Shown: in pieces, positions 42,981 to 51,275 of the stretch
How the letters are laid out: each line of letters starts with the position of its first letter
Position numbering within the stretch: position 1 is the first letter of the stretch
DNA from: Halapricum hydrolyticum
GTDB taxonomy: Archaea > Halobacteriota > Halobacteria > Halobacteriales > Haloarculaceae
DNA: 64,000 nt
Assembly: GCF_025517535.1 (NCBI RefSeq)
Contig: NZ_JAOPKC010000001.1
Coordinates: 248,001-312,000, forward strand
Direction: 5' to 3'
Notes under the pieces: model-generated
Seen by the model: only the letters and a program-made list of their open reading frames with translations
Told to the model about the DNA's origin: nothing
Databases searched by the model: none
Program-made: the position numbers and the translations under genes

Positions 42981-43517
42981 ATGAAGATATACACCGGCCG
43001 TGGCGACGACGGACTGACCGACCTGCGGGACATGTCTCAGGTGTCGAAATCGAGCCCCCGGATCGAAGCCTACGGGACCGTCGACGAGGTCAACGCGCTC
43101 GTCGGCGTCGTCCGACCCGTCGCATACGAGGACATCGAAGAATGCCTGCGCGAGGTGCAAAACCACCTGCACGTCGTACAGGCCGATTTCGCGACGCCCG
43201 AACCCTCGGAGGACGACCCGGTTGTCTCCGAATCGCACGTCACCCAGGTCGAAGACTGGATTGACGAGTTCGACGCTGAACTCGAACCGCTGGAGCAGTT
43301 CGTCCTCCCCAGCGGGTCCGAACCAGGATCGCAACTCCATCACGCGCGGGCGGTCTGTCGGCGTGCCGAGCGTCGCGCGGTCGAACTCGCCGGATCGCAG
43401 CCCGAGGTCAACGAACAAGCGATCGTCTATCTCAACCGGCTCTCGGACCTGCTGTTCACGCTCGCGCGCGTCCTCAACAAACGCGAAGGGAACCGCGAAG
43501 AACACCCCTCGTATTGA
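42981..43517 (+). CDS. pduO: Cob(I)alamin adenosyltransferase (PduO type)
   Basis: 178 residues from ATG 42981. Family motifs: MKIYTGRGDDGLTDL at the N-terminus (ATP binding, T-G-x-G-D-x-G), EAYGTVDEVNALVGV, then LPSGSEPGSQLHHARAVCRRAERR with the Arg residues that contact ATP, and YLNRLSDLLFTLARVLN. It transfers the adenosyl group of ATP to cob(I)alamin, giving coenzyme B12. In haloarchaea it supports ribonucleotide reductase and mutases. Confidence 0.92.
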   Translation: MKIYTGRGDDGLTDLRDMSQVSKSSPRIEAYGTVDEVNALVGVVRPVAYEDIEECLREVQNHLHVVQADFATPEPSEDDPVVSESHVTQVEDWIDEFDAELEPLEQFVLPSGSEPGSQLHHARAVCRRAERRAVELAGSQPEVNEQAIVYLNRLSDLLFTLARVLNKREGNREEHPSY

Positions 43518-43664
43518 CGACCGTCGCTGCTTCGCGGAGAACCGCTCTCTCCCCGGCAGCGGTAACCTCTGTCCGGCATATCCTTCCTTTCGTTCCCTCT
43601 CTCCCTTTTCGCGTCGGAAACGCCTTTATATTAGGATATCGTAATATTAGAATGGGGAAATAAT

Positions 43665-44231
43665 ATGTCATCACCCACCACACCCCGATTCGACTCGGAG
43701 ACCCTCTATGAGGAGCACGTAGCGGGAGACCGGCAGTGCGGGGAACCGGATACAGCGATCGCCGTCACGGAGAGCGGAGTATATGTACGACCGATCGCAG
43801 AGAGCGGGGGGCCACTCGAATTTGCGCTCGGACACGAGGAGATCACGGGACTGCAGTGTCACGGGATGGTAAACAGGTCGATCGCGATCGAGACCGACGA
43901 CGCGTCCTACGAGATCCCGACGACGATGCTGGACGAACGTCGCTTCAGACAGGCTATCGTCGAACGTAGCGGCCTCTCGAATCCCTGCAGGCGACTGGTC
44001 GTCGACCGCCTGGGAGTGTGCCCGTGTACGGCCGGCTCGTCGCTCGGCTGTCTGCTGATCGTGGCAGGGATCGGCCTCGTCCTCTCGGTCTTCGGCGCAC
44101 TTCTCGGGATCGGCGCGATCGCCGCCGGAGCCGCGCTGCTCCTGCTGGCGTACATGTTTCGAAAAGTCTCGACGTGGCGGGGCGCCAACCGCTGGGAGCG
44201 CACGAACGGGCCGGACCAGCCAACAGTATGA
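43665..44231 (+). CDS. Membrane-anchored protein with PH-like domain, unknown function
   Basis: 188 residues. The first 110 form a beta-rich soluble region (AIAVTESGVYVRPI, ITGLQCHGMVNRSIAIETDD) like small PH domains. A C-terminal hydrophobic stretch of about 40 residues (LLIVAGIGLVLSVFGALLG) forms two spans, followed by a basic end. A Cys-rich junction (VCPCTAGSSLGC) is unusual. TATA-like TTTATATTAGG and GTAATATTAG lie upstream. Function unknown. Confidence 0.7.
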   Translation: MSSPTTPRFDSETLYEEHVAGDRQCGEPDTAIAVTESGVYVRPIAESGGPLEFALGHEEITGLQCHGMVNRSIAIETDDASYEIPTTMLDERRFRQAIVERSGLSNPCRRLVVDRLGVCPCTAGSSLGCLLIVAGIGLVLSVFGALLGIGAIAAGAALLLLAYMFRKVSTWRGANRWERTNGPDQPTV

Positions 44232-44245
44232 TCCTGTGAACGATC

Positions 44246-44554
44246 TTACCTTTCCACCTGTTCTCGGACGACTTCTCGGATTGTCTCGACACCTTCGACG
44301 ATGCGTTCGTCGGCCACAGAATAGTAGTTGTTCACCCCGTCGCGCTCGCGGACGACCATCCCCCGGTCGCGCATGAGCTTGAGGTGCTGGGAGACCGTCG
44401 ACTGTGAGATGCCGGTGAGACGCTCGATATCGGAGACGGAGTACTGCTCGCCGTCCTTGAGCACGTCGAGGATCTTCAGTCGATTCGCGTTAGAACAGAC
44501 GCTACAGAAATCCGCGTGCGCCTCGTAGAATCGCTCGTCTTCCAGTTCGGACAT
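44246..44554 (-). CDS. ArsR-family transcriptional regulator
   Basis: 102 residues from ATG 44554. The winged helix has NRLKILDVLKDGEQYSVSDI, the recognition helix SQSTVSQHLKLMRDRGMV and the wing. Cysteines in ADFCSVCSNANR precede helix 3 at the place where ArsR sensors bind metals or sulfur species. It opens an island of sulfur genes; the bases before its start (GCACAATATAG) resemble the palindrome near the YeeE and USP promoters. It may control itself and those genes. Confidence 0.85.
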   Translation of the reverse strand: MSELEDERFYEAHADFCSVCSNANRLKILDVLKDGEQYSVSDIERLTGISQSTVSQHLKLMRDRGMVVRERDGVNNYYSVADERIVEGVETIREVVREQVER

Positions 44555-44659
44555 GCGCACAATATAGCCTGTCCGAAACAAATAATGTTCGTTCCCGTAT
44601 GTCGGGCAGGTAAAAACGCGAATGGTTTTTGAGGATCGTCTTCCAACGTGGCGCACGTC

Positions 44660-44911
44660 ATGGTAGACACCGACGACCTGCGCGAACAGCTCATCGACGC
44701 CTTCGAGGGGGCGGATTATCCGATTTCCAGCCCGATGGACCTCGTCCCGGCGCTGCCGAACGGGCCGGGGACGACCTTCGAGTCGGGTGAGTTCTCGATG
44801 ACGGCGATGGAGTTGAACACGAAACTCGGCAGTGGAAACTTCCCGTACGACGACGTCGAGTCGTTCGTCGACGACGTGATGGCGCAACTCGAAGAGCAGG
44901 ACCTGTTGTAG
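44660..44911 (+). CDS. MTH865 family small protein
   Basis: 83 residues from ATG 44660; a GTG four codons earlier (44648) is possible but lies nearer the TATA-like GGTTTTTG. The protein is a helical EF-hand-like fold (family MTH865): AFEGADYPISSPMDLVPALP and GEFSMTAMELNTKL. No function is established for the family. It is divergent from the ArsR gene and followed by a DtxR regulator. Confidence 0.85.
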   Translation: MVDTDDLREQLIDAFEGADYPISSPMDLVPALPNGPGTTFESGEFSMTAMELNTKLGSGNFPYDDVESFVDDVMAQLEEQDLL

Positions 44912-44960
44912 TCGCCCGGAGAGCCAGGTTTATTTTGCCGGTCGCCCGAGATTCGAGTAG

Positions 44961-45626
44961 ATGCTCAGCCCCGAGATGGAGGACTACCTCAAGGCGATCC
45001 ACGAACACCAGCGCGAGACGGAGGGGCCCGTTTCGACGTCGACGATCGCCGAGAGCATGGACGTGACGCCGCCTACGGCCACGAGCATGATGGAGAAACT
45101 CGAAGAGCGGGGGCTCGTCGAACGCGAGAAGTACAAGGGGGTTCGGCTCACCGCGGAGGGTGAGACGATCGCGACGGAGGTGATCCGCCATCACCGCCTG
45201 CTGGAGACGTATCTCACCGAGAAACTCGGCTTCGACTGGACCGACGTCCACGAGGAGGCCGATCGGCTCGAACACCACATCTCTGAGGAATTCGAGCGCC
45301 GCGTTGCGGCACGGCTGGACGATCCCGATGTCGATCCGCACGGCGATCCGATCCCCAGTGACGCGCTGGAACCGCTCGAGGAGTGCGCTGGAACGGCCCT
45401 CAGCGAGTGTCACGAGGGCGACACAGTCGAAGTAACTCGCGTTCGGGACCGTGATCCGGACGAACTCGACTACCTCTCGGACGTCGGGATCGTGCCCGGA
45501 ACGACGCTCACGGTCGTCGACGTGCCGCCGATCGGGCTGATCGAGGTCGAACTCGAGGATGGGGCACGAGTCTCACTGCCCGAACACGTGGCCGCGACGA
45601 TCCGGGTAGCCGAAACGGAGTCCTGA
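44961..45626 (+). CDS. DtxR-family metal-dependent regulator
   Basis: 221 residues. Winged helix at 1-65 (MEDYLKAIHEHQRE, TPPTATSMMEKLEERGL), a metal-binding dimerisation domain around residues 75-140 with HHRLLETYLTEKLG and EADRLEHHISEE, and a C-terminal FeoA/SH3-like domain (GIVPGTTLTVVDV). These proteins sense Fe2+ or Mn2+ and repress uptake genes. Its place beside sulfur genes suggests iron-sulfur supply. It converges on the DsrE gene. Confidence 0.9.
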   Translation: MLSPEMEDYLKAIHEHQRETEGPVSTSTIAESMDVTPPTATSMMEKLEERGLVEREKYKGVRLTAEGETIATEVIRHHRLLETYLTEKLGFDWTDVHEEADRLEHHISEEFERRVAARLDDPDVDPHGDPIPSDALEPLEECAGTALSECHEGDTVEVTRVRDRDPDELDYLSDVGIVPGTTLTVVDVPPIGLIEVELEDGARVSLPEHVAATIRVAETES

Positions 45627-45643
45627 CCGTTCCAGCATCTGTA

Positions 45644-46213
45644 TCACACAAGCAGCTGGATGTCGGCGTCGGCCATGTCCCGCAACGCTGTCGCAGCGCC
45701 GACGTCGGTCGTGACGCCGTCGTAGAACTCGTCGGTGTCGTACCCGAACAGATCGGCGGTCATCTGACACACCTGCAGATCGACGCCCATCTCGAGGCTC
45801 GTATCGATCAATTCTTCGATCGTCGCGGTCCCGTTGTCCTCGATCTCGCGGTTCATGTACCACGTCGCGAGGCGGTCACCGCCGGGGAACGCCCCCAGCG
45901 CGTTGGGCATCGGCATGCTGGGGTTGCCGACGGCACTGACTTTCAGGTCCCTGGAACGCTCTTCGTGGAGGATATCCAGTCCCCAGAACGTGTGGAAGAC
46001 CGTCACCTCCCACCCGAACGCCGCGGCCGTGCTCGCCAGGATCAACGGCGGGTAAGCCATGTCCAGCGACCCCTTCGTCGCGATGATAGACATCTTCTTG
46101 CTGTCGTCGTCTTCGAGGTCGGCTACCTGCGCTTCGAGTTGTTCGATGCGCTCCTGGAGTGTCTCCCGTGACGGCAACGCCTCGTCCTCGCTGGATTGGC
46201 TGTCTGTGCTCAT
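45644..46213 (-). CDS. DsrE/DsrF-like family protein (DsrE2 type)
   Basis: 189 residues with a coiled-coil N-terminus (SRETLQERIEQLEAQVADLE) and a peroxiredoxin-like DsrE domain: KMSIIATKGSLDMAYPPLIL, VTVFHTFWGLDIL, VDLQVCQMTADLFG. The Cys in VCQMT is at the usual sulfur-carrying site of DsrE2. Together with TusA (3 bases upstream in the operon) it likely passes sulfane sulfur at the membrane. Soluble. Confidence 0.88.
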   Translation of the reverse strand: MSTDSQSSEDEALPSRETLQERIEQLEAQVADLEDDDSKKMSIIATKGSLDMAYPPLILASTAAAFGWEVTVFHTFWGLDILHEERSRDLKVSAVGNPSMPMPNALGAFPGGDRLATWYMNREIEDNGTATIEELIDTSLEMGVDLQVCQMTADLFGYDTDEFYDGVTTDVGAATALRDMADADIQLLV

Positions 46214-46216
46214 CGT

Positions 46217-46471
46217 TTATTCGTTGCGCACGTAGTGGGTGTAGACGGTCACGCCGTCCATTTCGGTCTGACCCTGCTCCAGCAGTGCTACGCCGTCTGT
46301 CGAGTCGGCCCACCCGCCGAGGTCGCTCTCGCTCCCCGGATCGGTGGCCAGCACTTCGAGCACGTCGCCGCTTTCGAGGTCGTCGATCGCCTGCTTGGTC
46401 TTGACGACCGGCATCGGACAGTTCTCGCCTCGCACGTCGAGCGTCTCGGCAGCTGTGAACTCCTGTGTCAT
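46217..46471 (-). CDS. tusA: TusA-family sulfurtransferase
   Basis: 84 residues from ATG 46471. The signature CPMPVVKTKQAI (active Cys near residue 19) defines TusA proteins, which carry persulfide for tRNA thiolation, molybdenum cofactor or sulfur oxidation/reduction. It is the first gene of a pair with the DsrE2-type gene. Its upstream region (CTGCGCAATACAG) has inverted GTATTG/CAATAC elements. Confidence 0.93.
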   Translation of the reverse strand: MTQEFTAAETLDVRGENCPMPVVKTKQAIDDLESGDVLEVLATDPGSESDLGGWADSTDGVALLEQGQTEMDGVTVYTHYVRNE

Positions 46472-46629
46472 GGTTGTATTGGGTGTACTGCGCAATACAG
46501 GTGCCGAATACAAAAGAGTATTGATCGGTGAAAACTGCACATATCTATCCCTACGGATTCAACCCAAAACCAGAAATTTTGGGTGTTTTAAGGGCCTTCG
46601 AATAGAAATATCGGTGACATTTTTCTGCA

Positions 46630-46637
46630 CAATATTG
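46630..46637. promoter_or_regulatory. CAATATTG palindrome between tusA and yeeE operons
   Basis: The 8-bp palindrome CAATATTG, preceded by TGCA, lies upstream of the TATA-like GTTTTAG (46661-46667) of the YeeE operon. The same palindrome occurs before the USP gene (47862-47869), and a related ACAATATAG before the ArsR gene. Confidence 0.4.
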
Positions 46638-46698
46638 CCACAAATATGAATTACTATCCAAACGTTTTAGTAGCACGGAAGGGTACAAGCAGGTGATC

Positions 46699-46842
46699 AT
46701 GACCAAGCCATTCGTACTCGACGAGGACGGTGATGTGAGTATCGTCGGTCCCCCGGGGCTCGAACGGTTCCTGGGCAGTCCAGTGGACGGGCAGAGAGAC
46801 GCCACCGAAGCAGGCGTGGATGGCGACGCAGATGACGATTGA
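46699..46842 (+). CDS. Small acidic protein preceding yeeE
   Basis: 47 residues, MTKPFVLDEDGDVSIVGPPG, LERFLGSPVDGQ, ending in DGDADDD. A TATA-like element is about 32 bases before its ATG, so it is the first gene of the transporter operon. The YeeE ATG (46820) lies inside its last codons. The length and strong acidic tail look real, but no family is recognised. It could be a small subunit or translational lead-in. Confidence 0.6.
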   Translation: MTKPFVLDEDGDVSIVGPPGLERFLGSPVDGQRDATEAGVDGDADDD

Positions 46843-47326
46843 ACCACTCCAGATCACGGTCGAGGCGCTGTTTCCCAACGGCATCGCACACTACGCCGCC
46901 GGTGGGCTGCTGATCGGGCTCGGCGTCGCAGTGATCTACGCGGCCACGGGCATCATCGCCGGCGCGAGCACGTTCCTCGAGTCGACGTGGTCGTACGTCT
47001 CGTCGGTCTCGCGGTTCAACCAGCCCAAGTACCTGGCCTCGCGCGACTGGCGAGTCGTCTTCACCGTCGGGATCGTCGCCGGCGCGGCCGTCTACGCGCT
47101 GACGCTCGGGGCCGGCGGCTGGACGACCGAGGTCCAGCTGTGGCGGCTGTTCGTCGGCGGCATTCTGGTCGGCGTCGGGACACGCCTGGGCAAGGGTTGT
47201 ACCTCGGGCCACGGCGTCTGCGGCATCGGCTCGGGCTCGAACACCTCCTTCGTGAACGTCGCGACGTTCCTGGCGTTCGCTATCGGGACCGCACAGCTCG
47301 TCGCCGCACTGGGGGTGTCGCCATGA
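46820..47326 (+). CDS. YeeE/YedE-family sulfur-compound transporter, first half
   Basis: 168 residues. Several membrane spans and the motif GTRLGKGCTSGHGVCGIG with two Cys that relay thiosulfate in YeeE. Haloarchaeal and bacterial split YeeE systems use two short proteins; the second follows with a 4-base overlap. With TusA and DsrE nearby, import of thiosulfate-type sulfur is likely. An ATG at 46832 is an alternative start. Confidence 0.88.
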   Translation: MATQMTIEPLQITVEALFPNGIAHYAAGGLLIGLGVAVIYAATGIIAGASTFLESTWSYVSSVSRFNQPKYLASRDWRVVFTVGIVAGAAVYALTLGAGGWTTEVQLWRLFVGGILVGVGTRLGKGCTSGHGVCGIGSGSNTSFVNVATFLAFAIGTAQLVAALGVSP

Positions 47327-47781
47327 GCGACCGCTCGCCGGCGTTCCACGCTGTCGTCCTCCTCGGCGGGCTGATCTTCGGCTTCGGTCTCGGCCTGAGT
47401 CAGATGGCTCGCCCGGAGGTCGTGCTCGATTTCCTGCAGTTCGAGGACTTCGGCCTGCTGTTCGTGATGGGAGGTGGCGCGGTCGTCTCAGCCATCACGT
47501 TTGCCGTGGTCCCGCGAATGTTCGACCGGGCGCCGCTGACGGGTGACGTCTTCCGCAAGCGCGTCAAATCCTTCGACCGCAACGTCGTCGTCGGCGGGAC
47601 GATCTTCGGCGTCGGCTGGGGCCTCTCCGGGATCTGTCCCGGTGCCGCCTACGCGAGCGTCGGGATCGGCAACTACCCGATCCTGGTCGCGATCGGCGGG
47701 ATGTTCCTCGGCGCGTACGCGCAGGGCTACTGGCGCTCCTACCGCCAGCAGACCGACGCAAGTGTCTCCATTGCCGACTGA
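47323..47781 (+). CDS. YeeE/YedE-family sulfur-compound transporter, second half
   Basis: 152 residues. Four or five membrane segments; GFGLGLSQMARPEVVLDFLQ at the start and VGWGLSGICPGAAYASVGIG carry the family's Cys-containing pore motif. It pairs with the preceding protein to make the complete channel. The final 15 residues are soluble. Confidence 0.88.
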   Translation: MSDRSPAFHAVVLLGGLIFGFGLGLSQMARPEVVLDFLQFEDFGLLFVMGGGAVVSAITFAVVPRMFDRAPLTGDVFRKRVKSFDRNVVVGGTIFGVGWGLSGICPGAAYASVGIGNYPILVAIGGMFLGAYAQGYWRSYRQQTDASVSIAD

Positions 47782-47861
47782 TCGCGACTGCTGTCTGCCC
47801 TCTCTGTTTGACTGCCCCCTCCGCTTCCCCTTGATTTTCTGCGGTTCGTAGCCACTGACTA

Positions 47862-47879
47862 CAATATTGTGTAATATTG
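47862..47879. promoter_or_regulatory. Palindrome CAATATTG and half repeat before the USP gene
   Basis: CAATATTG (47862-47869) is followed two bases later by TAATATTG (47872-47879), about 20-30 bases upstream of a TATA-like ATACTATTA (47893-47901). This is a plausible operator shared with the sulfur genes. Confidence 0.4.
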
Positions 47880-47923
47880 GAATGTACCAACAATACTATT
47901 ACAACGGAGATACTAGGGGGAAT

Positions 47924-48766
47924 ATGCGCGCAGTATACGCGACGGACCTGTCCTCGGCGATCGACACGGCGATCGACTCGCGGGTGTGTCTGGAGTGTCT
48001 CGGACGATACGGGATCGAGGAGATCGACCTGATCACGGTGACGAGCCCCAACGTCACGGCGGGGATGCCCGGCAGTGACATCGGGGGTCGAACGAAGAAA
48101 GGCCTCGAACGCCAGAAGGCACAGCTCGAATCGGAGGGGTTCACCGTCAATATCCACGTCGTCCGTGGGACGCCACATCGGCGGATCAACGGCCTGGCGG
48201 AGCAGGTTCATGCCGACCTCATCATCGCAGGTTCGCGGGGGCAGAGCCCGCTCAAGCAGCGATTCATCGGGAGCACGGTCAAAAATCTCGCCCGGACGGC
48301 CGTCAGCCCGCTGCTGGTGCAGCGGATCGTCGAACGCGACGGATCGCCGGAGGTCGCGAACAAGCACCTCTTTCGGCGCATGCTGTACGCGACTGACTTC
48401 TCGGAGAACGCCGAGCGGGCGTTCGAGCAGTTCAACCGGACGAGAACGGCGACCCACGAGGCGACGCTGTTGCACGTCGCACCGCCGGAGCGCCGTGCTG
48501 GCGGCGAGGAAGTCGAAGACGCCGAGGAGCGCCTTGAATCGATGGCCGGATCGCTCCGGGAGAAGGGGATCGAGACGACGACGATGATCCGCGAAGGGGA
48601 AGCCGTCGAGGAGATCCTGGACGTCGAGGACGAGATCGATCCGACGACGATCCTCCTCGGCGGCCGGGGACGCAGCCGGCTGCGCAGACTTCTCCTGGGG
48701 AGCACTTCCGAAGACGTCACGGCCAGGGCGGACAGCAACGTCCTGCTCGTTCCGCCGGCCCGGTGA
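47924..48766 (+). CDS. Universal stress protein with two Usp domains
   Basis: 280 residues from ATG 47924. Two UspA-like domains in tandem: the first (MRAVYATDLSSAIDTAID to VSPLLV) and the second (RRMLYATDFSENAERAF to SNVLLV). Each has the ATP loop G-x2-G-x9-G-(S/T) (GSRGQSPLKQRFIGST; GGRGRSRLRRLLLGST). The C-x2-C in VCLECL is an unusual extra. Cytoplasmic; stress-related nucleotide binding is the family role. It may be co-regulated with the sulfur genes. Confidence 0.9.
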   Translation: MRAVYATDLSSAIDTAIDSRVCLECLGRYGIEEIDLITVTSPNVTAGMPGSDIGGRTKKGLERQKAQLESEGFTVNIHVVRGTPHRRINGLAEQVHADLIIAGSRGQSPLKQRFIGSTVKNLARTAVSPLLVQRIVERDGSPEVANKHLFRRMLYATDFSENAERAFEQFNRTRTATHEATLLHVAPPERRAGGEEVEDAEERLESMAGSLREKGIETTTMIREGEAVEEILDVEDEIDPTTILLGGRGRSRLRRLLLGSTSEDVTARADSNVLLVPPAR

Positions 48767-48860
48767 TCCGGACACTGAAGGGAGTCCTACAACACCACTG
48801 CGTCCGGGTCTGACTGGTAATTCGGGTAACACCTATATTCCTGTCGCGAGAGCAACCGGT

Positions 48861-49568
48861 ATGGAGTACGATATCGAACATCGCCCGTCGTACGCGCTAA
48901 TCACGGCCGAGTTGAACCAGGGGGAACAGCTCCGCGCCGAGGCCGGAGCGATGGTCAGTCACACGGACGGCATCGAGATCGAGACCGGCGCGAGCGGCGG
49001 CATGTTGAGCTCGCTGAAGCGCAAGGCCTTCGGCGGGGAATCGTTTTTCATGAACACCTTCACCGCAGAACAGCCGGGCCACGTGACCCTCGCGCCGCCG
49101 CTGCCGGGCGACGTGGAACACTACCGGCTGGACCACGAGACGCTGTACGTCCAGTCGGGGTCGTTCGTCGCCGCCCAGCCCGACGTCGAGATCGATACTG
49201 AGTTCGGCGGCGGCAAGACCTTCTTCGGCGGGGAAGGGCTGTTCCTGCTCGAGTTGACCGGCACCGGATCGACGTTTCTCTCCAGTTACGGCGCGATCGA
49301 GTCCCGCGAACTCGGCCCCGGCGAGTCCTACACCGTCGATACGGGCCACATCGTCGCGTTCGAGGGATCCACGGACTTTTCGGTCCGGAAGGTCGGCGGG
49401 CTGAAGTCGACGCTGTTCAGCGGCGAAGGGTTCGTCTGTGAGTTTTCCGGCCCGGGAACCGTGTGGTTGCAGACGCGCAGCCCGGACGCGTTCCTCTCGT
49501 GGCTCGTCCCGAACCTGCCCACCAACGACGGCGGCGGTCGCGACGGCGGATTCAGCATAAACTTCTAG
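48861..49568 (+). CDS. AIM24 family protein (TIGR00266)
   Basis: 235 residues. All-beta double-psi fold with the family phrases GEQLRAEAGAMVSHTDGI, GGESFFMNTFTA, LDHETLYVQSGSFVA and GEGFVCEFSGPGTVWLQTR. In eukaryotes AIM24 concerns mitochondrial membrane organisation; in prokaryotes no activity is known. The C-terminus is glycine rich. It stands alone with its own promoter region. Confidence 0.92.
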   Translation: MEYDIEHRPSYALITAELNQGEQLRAEAGAMVSHTDGIEIETGASGGMLSSLKRKAFGGESFFMNTFTAEQPGHVTLAPPLPGDVEHYRLDHETLYVQSGSFVAAQPDVEIDTEFGGGKTFFGGEGLFLLELTGTGSTFLSSYGAIESRELGPGESYTVDTGHIVAFEGSTDFSVRKVGGLKSTLFSGEGFVCEFSGPGTVWLQTRSPDAFLSWLVPNLPTNDGGGRDGGFSINF

Positions 49569-49673
49569 AACCACCCACACTCGAACGAGCTATCGTCGAA
49601 CTGCAGTCGACTGGACACGACCAGCGGGAATGACTGTCCTTCGAGACTGATCTCACGAGATCCTCAGTCGATC

Positions 49674-50987
49674 CTACTCGATCGATGAGGTCCCCGCTGC
49701 TGGCGAGTATGTGACCAGCAGCGCTTGGTGGTCGGGTGTCGCTCCCCCGACGAACAACTGCTCGTTTGCTACCACCGCGTCACTGAATCGGGGCAACTGG
49801 TCTGCCTGTTCAGGCAACTGTTCTGCCTGTGCACCGTTGGAACGCCACGATATTTCGCCATTACCGTCGATGGCCACGAACGATGCGCCCGGTGGCCTGG
49901 ACGCGTTCTCGCCGGCGGGTCGCATTGTCAGTATGAATCCATCAGAGGGGGCAAACGGGCTTTCACACGTGATATTTGCGATGTTCCATCCGTCGAACCG
50001 CCAGCGTCGAACGACCGAGAAGGTTTCACTCAACTCAACGACATCGGTGTAGGCGAAAAAGGCCGGGGTCACCGAGTTGACCGCGAGCACGGAGCAATCG
50101 TCGGGCGCCGAGATCGGTTCCGGATATCGCATCGACCAGTTCGATCCGATCGTCGCTTCCCGCTGTATCGATCCGTTCGGACTCACTTCGGCTATCGACA
50201 CCAGCTCATCGTCACTTCGATCTCGTCCGAAGAGAGCTAGCGTTCCATTCGAGTTGGTCTTGATCGTATCGACTCTGCCGAACGTCTCGGTGTTGACGAC
50301 GTACTGGTTCGCGACAGTCCCGCCGAGTCTGACAACGGTGATTCGTATGTGACCAGCGCCATCGGGTTCGTTCGACGGGACGTATATCTTCGGCTTGCGG
50401 TCCCCGGGCGACGCGATCACGAACAGGTCTCCATTCCGGTACGGACTAAGCGTCGCCGTCGGCACTTGACGCGACCATCGTTCAGTGCCGTCTCCGTCGA
50501 GTCGGACGAGGACGGGCTCTTCGGCCTCTTCTCTCGACCTCAGCGGCCGCAATCCGGCGACGAACCCCCCATCGTACTGTTTGAGGCCGAAAACCCCCCA
50601 TCCGTTGGCCCTCCGTTCGTCCCCATCGACAATTGGCTCGCCCGTCGACGGTTCATATAGGTACTGCCATTGCTGCGTCCCATCGGTGTCGAATCCTTCG
50701 ATCCACGGGATCCAGTAACTCTCGCCAGCGTCTGTCTCGGCATGTGTGAGTCCCGCCGTCGCCAGAACACTGCCGGAGACGGCGAGTCGTCCGATCAGGT
50801 CAAAGGAGGGCCACGACTGCTCGAACGTTCGACGCCAGTCTTCGACGAGCGGTGATCGCGCCGTCGTCGTCCTCTCTGTTGCCGTGCCCTCGGGCGTATC
50901 ACTGACACAGCCAGCGACAGAGCCGACGATAGCACCTCCTGCCAGCGAGCCGAGTCGAGCGAGATACTCGCGGCGAGACCTGTCCAT
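49674..50987 (-). CDS. Secreted lipoprotein, probable beta-propeller
   Basis: 437 residues. The N-terminus has the twin-arginine pattern D-R-S-R-R-E-Y-L-A and a lipobox ending at Cys27 (VGSVAGC), so it is exported folded by Tat and lipid anchored outside. The body repeats units such as GLTHAETDAGESYWIPWIEG, EPVLVRLDGDGTERWSRQ and VSPNGSIQREATIGS, typical of WD/PQQ-like propellers. No enzymatic motif seen. The function is unknown, perhaps binding of extracellular ligands. Confidence 0.8.
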   Translation of the reverse strand: MDRSRREYLARLGSLAGGAIVGSVAGCVSDTPEGTATERTTTARSPLVEDWRRTFEQSWPSFDLIGRLAVSGSVLATAGLTHAETDAGESYWIPWIEGFDTDGTQQWQYLYEPSTGEPIVDGDERRANGWGVFGLKQYDGGFVAGLRPLRSREEAEEPVLVRLDGDGTERWSRQVPTATLSPYRNGDLFVIASPGDRKPKIYVPSNEPDGAGHIRITVVRLGGTVANQYVVNTETFGRVDTIKTNSNGTLALFGRDRSDDELVSIAEVSPNGSIQREATIGSNWSMRYPEPISAPDDCSVLAVNSVTPAFFAYTDVVELSETFSVVRRWRFDGWNIANITCESPFAPSDGFILTMRPAGENASRPPGASFVAIDGNGEISWRSNGAQAEQLPEQADQLPRFSDAVVANEQLFVGGATPDHQALLVTYSPAAGTSSIE

Positions 50988-51191
50988 AACGGCAATTCGA
51001 GGTGTATCAAAAAAAGTGATGTCCCCCTAGATGCGCTTGCGAGGCGATCAGACACAGCACTCTCACCAGGCGGGGTGCGCGTTCGATCCCGAGAGATCAC
51101 GACAACGCCTCGTGGCTCAACGCGAGAGGCCGTCAGCCGACCCGTGAACAGTACGGCAGGCGAGCGGTTTATATAAAGATCGAGGCGAATA

Positions 51192-51213
51192 CCCCGACCC
51201 ACCGTGGTCGGGG
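51192..51213 (+). repeat. IS left-end hairpin with CACCGT loop
   Basis: Perfect 8-bp stem CCCCGACC/GGTCGGGG around CACCGT, followed by ATGAAG as at 9161. It marks the left end of the TnpB element at 51276-52556. Confidence 0.8.
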
Positions 51214-51275
51214 ATGAAGCCGTCACACCAAGATACCAACCATTAAGTCGATATCTCGCTAATCAATAGACAGCG

